A stretch of DNA of 14,901 nucleotides from DASYTH01 sp035942955 (lineage in GTDB: Bacteria; Actinomycetota; Actinomycetes; Mycobacteriales; Pseudonocardiaceae): positions 1-14,901 of the forward strand of contig NZ_DASZCQ010000195.1 in the NCBI RefSeq assembly GCF_035942955.1, read 5' to 3'. The translations under genes were made by a program, and so were the position numbers. A model generated the notes under the pieces. That model saw only the letters and a program-made list of their open reading frames with translations, ran no database searches and was not told the origin of the DNA. Shown here piece by piece: positions 5,997-12,699 of the stretch; the first letter of the stretch is position 1, and each line of letters opens with the position of its first letter.

Positions 5997-6766
5997 GCCA
6001 ATCTGCCCATCTCCTGGACATCCGCGCCCGACACCTCGGTGATTCGGCTGTAGGCGGGGCAGTCGCCCGAGCCGATGGTGTGCGTGTGCGAGGCGATCCG
6101 GACCGTGCCGGCATTGGCGGTGGGGAAACCGAACTGCGCCTTCGCCCACGGCAAGCCGTCGCAGGTCGCCGGTCGTGCGCCGAAGTACTCGGTCCACGAC
6201 ACCGACCAGGGGTAGAGCCAGGCCCAGGACGTCGGCACCCGCAGCCGGCCCACGTAGCTGTCGACACCCGTCACCGTGTCCTGCACCCAGGCGCCCCACC
6301 ATTCGCCGAGGGCGTCCTCGCCGACCGCCCACACCCGCAACCGGTACGTCCGCCCGGTCACCCAGTTGTACGGATCCAGCCGGCAGGTGTACCCGGCGCC
6401 GCCTTCGACGAACGGCCCGCAGTTCGCCCCGTCCGCGGCGTTGGCGCCCCACAACGAGAACAACGCGATCTTCGTGTTGTTCGGGTAGGACCCCACCTGC
6501 AATCCCAGATAACCACCGTCGCCGGCGATGAAGTGCATCTGGTGCGCCCAGAAGTAGTGCGTTCCGGCATTGTGTCCAAGAATTGTCAACCGCTGGTCGA
6601 AGTTGTAATACCCGGTGCCGGTCGCCGGCCAGGTCCAGTTCGAATACGTCCCGTTCGGCGCCACCTCCGCAGACGCCGGCGCGGGCGCCACCACGGCCGC
6701 GGCCACCACAAGGGCGACGGTGACCAGCACGCGGTTGATGGCCGACGGTCTCCTACCCATGATCAT
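5993..6766 (-). CDS. Secreted DUF3472-like protein
   Basis: 257-residue exported protein of unknown function. A Sec-type signal peptide has a basic start (MGRRPSAINR), a hydrophobic core (VLVTVALVVAAAVV) and a likely cut after ASA at residue 33. The mature part is rich in Trp, Tyr and Gly and looks all-beta. Stretches such as YYNFDQRLTI, HYFWAHQMHF and GYLGLQVGSY, followed later by WWGAWVQDT, resemble secreted actinomycete proteins annotated DUF3472; I make this match from memory. Four Cys (116, 128, 202, 236) could form two disulfides. ATG at 6766 is chosen over upstream or downstream ATGs because GGGGAGG lies 7 bases before it. It has its own predicted promoter and is not overlapped by the GNAT gene upstream. 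Confidence 0.75.
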   Translation of the reverse strand: MIMGRRPSAINRVLVTVALVVAAAVVAPAPASAEVAPNGTYSNWTWPATGTGYYNFDQRLTILGHNAGTHYFWAHQMHFIAGDGGYLGLQVGSYPNNTKIALFSLWGANAADGANCGPFVEGGAGYTCRLDPYNWVTGRTYRLRVWAVGEDALGEWWGAWVQDTVTGVDSYVGRLRVPTSWAWLYPWSVSWTEYFGARPATCDGLPWAKAQFGFPTANAGTVRIASHTHTIGSGDCPAYSRITEVSGADVQEMGRLA

Positions 6767-6815
6767 GACACTGCCTCCCCAATTCGTCAGGCCCACCCGA
6801 ACGACAGGGACGGCG

Positions 6816-6844
6816 ATAGTACCGCGGATTTGGCGGCCCAGAAA
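6816..6844 (-). promoter_or_regulatory. Candidate promoter of the secreted-protein gene
   Basis: On the minus strand TTTCTG (6844-6839) and TACTAT (6821-6816) are separated by 17 bases. TACTAT is a good TANNNT -10 box, while the -35 is weak. Transcription would start near 6809, leaving a leader of about 43 bases that contains GGGGAGG (6780-6774) before the ATG at 6766. The 92-base gap between the GNAT and secreted-protein genes is locally A+T-rich. Confidence 0.4.
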
Positions 6845-6858
6845 TACGTCCGCTTATG

Positions 6859-7407
6859 CTAATTCGTAGACCGGCCGGGGCCGACGCAGTCGAAGGCCCA
6901 GAACTGCTCGGCGTAGACCAGGGCGCCGGTCATCCACGGTTCGTAGGCCGGGAGCATGACGACCTGGAAGGCGGGGTCGGGGATGCGCACGGAGGGCGCG
7001 GTGAAGCCGAGCCGGCTGGCCGTCCGGAAGCCGAGCCGGCCGTAGTAGTCGGGAGAGCCCTCGAGGAACAGCAGCGGCGCGCCTGCGCGCTCGGCCCGCC
7101 GCCGGGCATGGGCGACCAGCCGGGCGCCGACCCCTCGGCGCTGGTGCTCGGGGACCACGCTGAGCGGGCTGAGCACGAGCACCTCGACGAGCCGGTGCGG
7201 CGCGTCCAGCCAGGACCGGGTGAGCATCACGTGGCCGACGAGCTGTCCATCGTGCTCGGCGACGAACGACAGGCCGGCGGCGCCGGCGGGTGCGTCGCAC
7301 AGCGCCTCGTACAGGTCGGCCACCACGGTTCGGTGGAACGCCTTGGTGATCACTTCCCGGACGGCGGCCCGCTCGTCGGGGCGTTGGGTACGGATGGTGG
7401 GGTTCAT
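6859..7407 (-). CDS. GNAT-family N-acetyltransferase (YhbS-like)
   Basis: 182-residue GNAT acyltransferase that would transfer an acetyl group from acetyl-CoA to an unknown amine. The acetyl-CoA-binding motif A is at about residues 79-98 (LSPLSVVPEHQRRGVGARLV, with the QRRGVG loop), and YYGRLGF at 121-127 is the usual GNAT motif B. The overall layout resembles YhbS-type enzymes with a substrate-side C-terminal extension. The start overlaps the stop of the IucA/IucC gene by ATGA, so it is the last gene of the siderophore operon. It does not look like the IucB-type acyltransferase that acylates hydroxylamines, so a role in making the siderophore building block is uncertain; it may modify the product or be unrelated. 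GGAG lies just before the start. Confidence 0.85.
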   Translation of the reverse strand: MNPTIRTQRPDERAAVREVITKAFHRTVVADLYEALCDAPAGAAGLSFVAEHDGQLVGHVMLTRSWLDAPHRLVEVLVLSPLSVVPEHQRRGVGARLVAHARRRAERAGAPLLFLEGSPDYYGRLGFRTASRLGFTAPSVRIPDPAFQVVMLPAYEPWMTGALVYAEQFWAFDCVGPGRSTN

Positions 7408-9113
7408 GGCTCCAGCAGGGGGTTCGGCAGGGGCTCGGCGTCCAGGTGGAACGGTGCGTCCCGCTCGGCCCGGTCGTGGTAGCCGCCGGGGAGCAGGCGC
7501 TCGCGGTTGAGGCAGACCCGTTCGAAGGTGGGGGCGAGGAGGTCGAACAGGGCGAAGCGGTCGGCAAGGGCGGGGAAGCGTCGGTGGTAGGCGAGTATCT
7601 CGGCGCGGACCATGGCCCAGAAGTCGGTTTCCGGGACGCCGAGCTTATCGGCGAAAAGCGGGGCCAGATAGCGAAATACGCACACGAAGATCGACTTGAC
7701 CAGGGAGGCGCACATCTCGTCGGCGCTGACCCGGATGAGCACCGAGCGCGCGGCGTCGGGGAGGCCGGCGTACCCGGGCAGGTCGGACGTGAGCAGCTTC
7801 ATGTCGTCGACGAAGTCCTTGACCGCCACGCGGACCGGGACGTCGCGCTCGTCGAAGATCACTACGGTGTTCTCGCCGTGCGGGTTGAACGCAAGGCCGT
7901 AGCGGTAGAGGTAGTGCAGGATCGGCGGCAGGAACGCGGCCAGCAGCCGGCGCAGCCAGGCGTCCGCGGCCAGTCCGGAGCGGCGGACCAGCTCGGCGGC
8001 CAGCGACCCGCCGGCCGGGTCGACGTGCAGCAGCGCGGCCAGCGTGCGGGCGCGCTCGCCGGGTTCCAGTTGCGGGGCAAGGGGTTCCCGCCACAGCGCG
8101 CCGAGCAGCTGGGTGTAGCGGTAGGGCACGCCGTCGATCCTGGCGAGCACCGGGTGGCGCACGGCGACGGCCGCGACCTCGCCGGGCAGGATCACCCGGC
8201 AGGTGTCGCGCAGGAACGGGTCGGCGTCGCGGATCGCGTGCAGCCACCGGGTGCTCGGCGGGGCCGCCTCGGCCAGCTCGGTCGGGATTCCCCGGTACAC
8301 CATGGTGTTGAGGATCGACAGCGGCAGCTTGACGTCGAACCGGTCCGGCCGGTCGACGTTGACGAACGTGCGGATCGACTGCTGGGCACGGTACCGGTCG
8401 GGCGCCTCGCCCAGCGGCACGATCCGGCCGGCGGCGAGCTCGGCGGCGTAGAGCGGCTCGACGACCTCGTCCCACTGCCACGGGTGGACCGGCAGCCAGA
8501 CGTACCCGCCCGGGTCGTGTGCGGCGAACTCCGCGCGGGTGCGGGGATCCAGCTCCCGGTCGACCAGGGCGGGGTCGCCGTGGAACTCGGCGAGGTCCGG
8601 GTGCACCGCGATCCACGGCAGCCGGTGCAGGCGGCGCGCCTCGGGGGCGTAGGCGCGCCGGTCGGCCGCGGAGAAGCCGACCCGGCCCTTGTTGGCGAAG
8701 ATCCACGGATGGCCGGTCTGGTGGCCCTCCAGCTCGGCGTGCGGCAGGTCGGCCAGCTCGGCGACGCCGAGACCGGTGCGCAGCAGGTGGGCGTCGGCGG
8801 CAAGGGTGGCGGTCAGCTCGGTGACGGTCAGCGCGGTCGTCTGCGGGTCCAGGCCCCAGGCCCCGTGCAGGTCCAGCAGCAGCCGGAACGGATCGTCGGC
8901 CGGCTCGCCGTCGCGGGTCACGGTGCCCGGCGCGACGATCCACGAGTCCATTGTGGATTGACGCGCGGTGAAGGCGTAGCTGGTGGCGCCGAGCCGGATC
9001 CCGTACCGGGACCCGCCGAGCGGCTCGGGCCGCAGGGCCTGCTCGAAGGACAGCTCGGCGAGCATCTTGGCCACCAGCGACCGGCAGGCGACCGGCCAGT
9101 GCTCATCCGTCAT
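7404..9113 (-). CDS. IucA/IucC-family NIS siderophore synthetase (second copy)
   Basis: 569-residue cytosolic, ATP-dependent synthetase that joins a carboxylate such as citrate or succinate to an amine or hydroxylamine in NRPS-independent siderophore assembly. Visible NIS motifs are HQTGHP (131-136) with NKGR (141-144), HPWQWDE (210-216), SIRT (246-249), the Lys in VKLPL (262), HGEN (412-415) and KDF (432-434). Together these form the ATP and carboxylate pocket. The C-terminal FhuF-like helical segment has FDLLAPTFERVCLNRERLL. It is a clear paralog of the upstream synthetase, with the same motif order throughout, so a tandem duplication is likely. It overlaps that gene by 11 bases and has no ribosome binding site of its own, suggesting coupled translation and a fixed ratio. 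The exact substrate class cannot be assigned by eye. Confidence 0.92.
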   Translation of the reverse strand: MTDEHWPVACRSLVAKMLAELSFEQALRPEPLGGSRYGIRLGATSYAFTARQSTMDSWIVAPGTVTRDGEPADDPFRLLLDLHGAWGLDPQTTALTVTELTATLAADAHLLRTGLGVAELADLPHAELEGHQTGHPWIFANKGRVGFSAADRRAYAPEARRLHRLPWIAVHPDLAEFHGDPALVDRELDPRTRAEFAAHDPGGYVWLPVHPWQWDEVVEPLYAAELAAGRIVPLGEAPDRYRAQQSIRTFVNVDRPDRFDVKLPLSILNTMVYRGIPTELAEAAPPSTRWLHAIRDADPFLRDTCRVILPGEVAAVAVRHPVLARIDGVPYRYTQLLGALWREPLAPQLEPGERARTLAALLHVDPAGGSLAAELVRRSGLAADAWLRRLLAAFLPPILHYLYRYGLAFNPHGENTVVIFDERDVPVRVAVKDFVDDMKLLTSDLPGYAGLPDAARSVLIRVSADEMCASLVKSIFVCVFRYLAPLFADKLGVPETDFWAMVRAEILAYHRRFPALADRFALFDLLAPTFERVCLNRERLLPGGYHDRAERDAPFHLDAEPLPNPLLEP

Positions 9114-10854
9114 GGCGCGCCAGCGGATTGGTCAGCGTGCCGTACATGACGTCGAACTCGGCGTCGCGTTCGGACCGGTCGTGGAAGCCGCCGCCGAGCA
9201 GCTGCTCGCGGTTGAGCGCGACCCGGCCGAACGTCGGCGCGAGCAGGTCGAACCAGGCGAACCGCTCGGCCAGCTCGGGAAAGCGCCGCCGGTAGGCCGT
9301 GATCGGCTCGCGCACCAGCGCCCAGAACTCGTCCTCGCCGACGCCGAGATGCCGCTGCACGATGTCGGAGAAGAACCGGAAGTGCCCGGCGCAGATGGCC
9401 GACAGGATCGAGTGTGCCAGCTCGGTGGCCGACCAGCGGTGCAGCATCCCGCGGACGTGCGGCGGAATGCCGGCGTACTCGGGCAGATCGAACGGGAGCA
9501 GCTCGACGTCGGCGCCGAAATCCTTGAGCGCCACCCGAACCGGCACCTCGCGCTCGTCGGTGATCAGCACGACGTTCTCGCCGTGCGGGGTGAACGAGGC
9601 GCCGTAGCGGTGCAGGTAGTGCAGCAACGGCGGCAGCAGCGCACGCAGGAACGCCCGCAGCCACTCCACGGCGCCGATCCCGCTGCGCTCGACCAGCTCG
9701 GCGACGAACGCGCGGCCGTCGGCGCCCTCCAGCAGCAGGGCGGCCATCGTCCTGGCCCGCTCCCCCGGCTCGAGGAACCCGTGCACGGGCTCCCGCCAGA
9801 TCGCCCCGAGTAGCTCGTGGTAGCGGTACGGCGCGTCGGGCAGCTCGGCGAACGCCGGGTGCGGCACGGTCACCGAGGCCACCTCGGGCAGCATGACGAT
9901 CCGGCACTCCCGCGCCAGGAACGGGTCGGCGGCGCAAAGCTCCCGCAGCCAGGTGGTCATGTGCGGCGCGCAGGTGGTCTGCATCGACGACAACCCCCGC
10001 CACACCAGCGTGTTGCGGATCATCAGCGGCACCTTGACGTTACGCCGATGTGGACTGTCCAGATTGGTCAAGGTGCGGATGGACTGCAGCGGCCGATACC
10101 GGTCCGGGCTTTCCCCCAGCACCACCAGGCTGCCGTCGGCCAGCTGCGGGGCGAACAGCGGCAGCACCACCTCGTCCCACTGGAACGGATGCACCGGCAG
10201 CCAGACGTAGCCCTCCGGAGCGCGGGCGGCGAAGGCGTCGCACACCTCCGAGCCCAGCTCCTCGCGCAGCAGCCGGTCGGCGGAAAGCTCCGGCACGGCG
10301 CCGAACTCGCCGAGCGCGGGGGCCACCGCGACCCAGACCAGCCGGAAGCTGCCGGCCGCCTCCGGGGCGTACCGCGCGGCGTCGGCGGCCGAGAACCCCA
10401 GCCGGCCCTTGTTGAGGAACATGCACGGATGCCCGGTCTGGTGCGACTCCAGGTCCTCGAAGGACAGGTCCGCCAGCTCCTCGGCGGGCAGCGCCCGCGC
10501 GCGCAACCGCGCGTCGGCCACGTGGGTCGCGGTGAGATCCCGCACCAGATCGGCCATGGCCTGGCCGTCAAGGCCCAGCACGTCGCGGGCGTCGAGCACG
10601 AACCGGAGCGGATCGGCGGCCGGCTGACCATTACGGCGGATGCTCGTCTCGTCGATGCGCCAGGCGGCGAACGCGCCCCGGCGGGCGCGGAACCTATAGC
10701 CGACGCCGCCGGGCAGGTCCAGCCGGTAGCCGTCGCGATCGGCGACCGGCGTCACCAACTCCTCGTAGGCCAGCTCGGCGAGAGTGCGGGCGAGCAGCGC
10801 GCGACCGGCCGCCGACCAGTGCGGCCCGGACAGCTCTTCGTGTCGGAATCTCAT
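9103..10854 (-). CDS. IucA/IucC-family NIS siderophore synthetase (first copy)
   Basis: 583-residue NIS synthetase. Key motifs are HQTGHP (138-143) and NKGR (148-151), HPFQWDE (222-228), SIRT (258-261), the Lys in VKVPL (274), HGEN (424-427) and KDF (444-446). They are conserved at the same spacing as in the downstream paralog. Two such enzymes in a row usually perform successive condensations on one scaffold, as with the paired synthetases of aerobactin or petrobactin. No lysine/ornithine monooxygenase, decarboxylase, transporter or receptor gene is in this window, so the product cannot be named. ATG at 10854 is chosen because AAGG lies about 9 bases upstream and the sequence then matches its paralog; an in-frame ATG at 10872 is possible. 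The frame stays open far upstream, antisense to the HSP90-like gene, which is not coding. The gene is divergent from that chaperone. Confidence 0.92.
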   Translation of the reverse strand: MRFRHEELSGPHWSAAGRALLARTLAELAYEELVTPVADRDGYRLDLPGGVGYRFRARRGAFAAWRIDETSIRRNGQPAADPLRFVLDARDVLGLDGQAMADLVRDLTATHVADARLRARALPAEELADLSFEDLESHQTGHPCMFLNKGRLGFSAADAARYAPEAAGSFRLVWVAVAPALGEFGAVPELSADRLLREELGSEVCDAFAARAPEGYVWLPVHPFQWDEVVLPLFAPQLADGSLVVLGESPDRYRPLQSIRTLTNLDSPHRRNVKVPLMIRNTLVWRGLSSMQTTCAPHMTTWLRELCAADPFLARECRIVMLPEVASVTVPHPAFAELPDAPYRYHELLGAIWREPVHGFLEPGERARTMAALLLEGADGRAFVAELVERSGIGAVEWLRAFLRALLPPLLHYLHRYGASFTPHGENVVLITDEREVPVRVALKDFGADVELLPFDLPEYAGIPPHVRGMLHRWSATELAHSILSAICAGHFRFFSDIVQRHLGVGEDEFWALVREPITAYRRRFPELAERFAWFDLLAPTFGRVALNREQLLGGGFHDRSERDAEFDVMYGTLTNPLARHDG

Positions 10855-10917
10855 CGCAGGACACCTTCTCATCCGGCATAGTTGGCCCGCACCGACAAGG
10901 CCTCGGGGGAGGTAACC
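10855..10917. promoter_or_regulatory. Short divergent intergenic region with strong ribosome binding site
   Basis: Only 63 bases separate the siderophore operon (minus) from the HSP90-like gene (plus). The plus strand has GGGGGAGG at 10905-10912, 5 bases before a CTG at 10918. I see no match to the actinobacterial iron-regulator box (TTAGGTTAGGCT-like) here and no convincing -35/-10 pair for either direction. Confidence 0.45.
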
Positions 10918-12699
10918 CTGAACCGCAGCTTCCAAGTCGACCTGCGTGGCGTCGTCGATCTGCTCAGCCATCACCTCTATTCCAGCCCGCGCGTGTACCT
11001 GCGCGAGCTGCTGCAGAACGCCGTGGACGCGGTCACCGCGCGGCGTGCGGCCGAGCCGGACGCGCCCGCCGAGATCGAGATCACGGTCGACGGCGAGGGG
11101 CTGACGATCAGCGACGGCGGGATCGGGCTCACCGAGGAGCAGGTGCACGAGCTGCTGGCCACGATCGGCCGCAGCTCCAAGCGGGACGACCTCGGCTTCG
11201 CCCGGCACGAGTTCCTCGGCCAGTTCGGCATCGGGCTGCTGTCGGCGTTCATGGTCGCCGACGAGGTGCGGGTGGTGACCCGGTCGGCCACCGGCACGCC
11301 CGCGGTGGAGTGGATCGGCCGCTCCGACGGCACGTACCGGATCGGACCGGGATCGCGCTCGACGGTGGGCACCACCGTGGCGCTGACCGCGCGGCCGGGC
11401 GCCGAGCAGTGGTTCGCCCCGCCCACCGTGCTGGAGCTGGCCCGGCTCTACGGCTCGATGCTGCCGTTCCCGGTCGTCGTGTCCGGGCAGGCGATCAGCG
11501 GAGCGGGCCTGCCGTGGCGGACCGACCGGGCGGCCGGCGAGCGGCGGGCGGACCTGGTCGGCTACGCCCAGGAGACGTTCGGGTTCACCCCATTCGACGT
11601 GATCGACCTCGACGTCCCGGAGGCCGGGCTGACCGGGGTCGCCTACGTGCTGCCGTTCCCCGCCAACCCGGCCGAGCACGCCGGGCACCGGGTGTACCTC
11701 AAGCGGATGCTGCTCGCCGAGAGCACCGACGGGCTGCTGCCGGGGTGGGCGTTCTTCGCCCGCTGCGTGGTCGACACCACCGAGCTGCGGCCCACCGCCA
11801 GCCGCGAGGCGCTCTACGCCGACGGCCTGCTCGACGCCACCCGGGAGGCGCTCGGCGACCAGCTTCGCGGCTGGCTGGTCGGCCTGGCCAGGACGGATCC
11901 CGCCCGGCTCGGCCGGTTCCTCGAGGTGCACCACCTCGGCGTGAAGGCGCTTGCCCTGCACGACGACGAGATGCTGCGGCTGGTGGACCAGTGGCTGCCG
12001 CTGGAGACCAACGTCGGGCGGATGACGCTGGCCGACTTCCGCGGCCGGCACGGCCTGATCCGCTACACCGCGACGATCGACGACTTCCGGCAGCTCGCCG
12101 CCGTCGCCGCCGCCCAGGACATGGCGCTGGTCAACGGCGGCTACACCTACGACGCGGAGATCATCGAGCGGCTGCCCGCGCTGGAGCCCGGCCTGTCCGT
12201 GCAGCGGCTCGACCCCACCGACCTGGCCACCCGGTTCTCCGCGCTGGACCCGGACGTCGAGCTGGCGCTGCGCCCGTTCCTGACCGCGGCGCAGCGGGCG
12301 ATGGACCGGCTCGGCTGCGAGGTCGTGCTGCGCGCCTACGAGCCGGGCTCGCTGCCGGTGCTCTACCTCGTGGACCGCGCGGCGGCGTTCCAGAGCGAGC
12401 TGCGGGCCACCCGCGACCGGGTCGACGAGCTGTGGGCCGGCGTGCTGTCGGCGTTCGACAAACCCGCCGAGGACCGGCCGCAACTGGTGCTCAACCACCG
12501 CAACTCCTTGGTGCGCCGGGTGGTCGGGCTGACCGACCCGGAGCTGATCCGGCTGGCCGTCGAGGCCCTGTACGGCCAGGCGCTGCTGCTCGGCTACCAC
12601 CCGATCCGCCCGGCCGACGCCGCCCTGCTGAACCGGTCGTTCCTCGGGCTGCTCGACCAGGCCGTGCCGTCTTCGGAGTCGTCAGAGGAGAGCCGATGA
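10918..12699 (+). CDS. HSP90-family chaperone-like ATPase
   Basis: 593-residue GHKL ATPase related to HtpG. The N domain has the catalytic Glu30 and Mg-binding Asn34 in ELLQNAVDA, the nucleotide-binding Asp66 in ISDGGIGL and the lid glycines in GQFGIGLLSAF (101-111). The middle domain has the HSP90 segment ending DTTELRPTASREAL, with Arg296 matching the catalytic Arg of HtpG. The C-terminal third is not clearly a standard HSP90 dimerisation domain and ends in a Ser/Glu-rich tail (SSESSEESR). No ATG or GTG fits near the start of the domain. CTG at 10918 gives (M)NRSFQVDLRG and lies 5 bases after GGGGGAGG, so I take it as the start; TTG at 10882 is the alternative and has no ribosome binding site. 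It overlaps the TPR gene by ATGA, implying that the two work together. It may be an HtpG paralog rather than the main cellular HtpG. Confidence 0.85.
   Translation: MNRSFQVDLRGVVDLLSHHLYSSPRVYLRELLQNAVDAVTARRAAEPDAPAEIEITVDGEGLTISDGGIGLTEEQVHELLATIGRSSKRDDLGFARHEFLGQFGIGLLSAFMVADEVRVVTRSATGTPAVEWIGRSDGTYRIGPGSRSTVGTTVALTARPGAEQWFAPPTVLELARLYGSMLPFPVVVSGQAISGAGLPWRTDRAAGERRADLVGYAQETFGFTPFDVIDLDVPEAGLTGVAYVLPFPANPAEHAGHRVYLKRMLLAESTDGLLPGWAFFARCVVDTTELRPTASREALYADGLLDATREALGDQLRGWLVGLARTDPARLGRFLEVHHLGVKALALHDDEMLRLVDQWLPLETNVGRMTLADFRGRHGLIRYTATIDDFRQLAAVAAAQDMALVNGGYTYDAEIIERLPALEPGLSVQRLDPTDLATRFSALDPDVELALRPFLTAAQRAMDRLGCEVVLRAYEPGSLPVLYLVDRAAAFQSELRATRDRVDELWAGVLSAFDKPAEDRPQLVLNHRNSLVRRVVGLTDPELIRLAVEALYGQALLLGYHPIRPADAALLNRSFLGLLDQAVPSSESSEESR

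Noticed and set aside
5991..6000. Possible terminator between convergent TspO and secreted-protein genes
   Set aside because: The stop codons overlap at CTAG and no stem-loop followed by T residues is visible.
5699..6862. 387-codon plus-strand open frame spanning TspO and the secreted-protein gene
   Set aside because: It is out of frame with TspO and antisense to a gene with a signal peptide and ribosome binding site; Arg/Pro-rich composition.
6781..6867. Direct repeat AATTCGT about 80 bases apart flanking the secreted-protein promoter region
   Set aside because: Seven bases only, with no transposase or other mobile-element feature nearby.
7446..9149. 567-codon plus-strand open frame opposite the second synthetase
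   Set aside because: Its translation is Val/Gly/Gln/Arg-rich with no motif, and the opposite strand encodes a protein with all NIS synthetase motifs.
9103..12600. 1165-codon open frame on the minus strand running through the HSP90-like gene
   Set aside because: Only the part from 10854 down matches the IucA/IucC family. The upstream part is low-complexity Arg/Gly/Pro/Gln-rich sequence antisense to a well-supported HSP90 gene, typical of GC-rich DNA.
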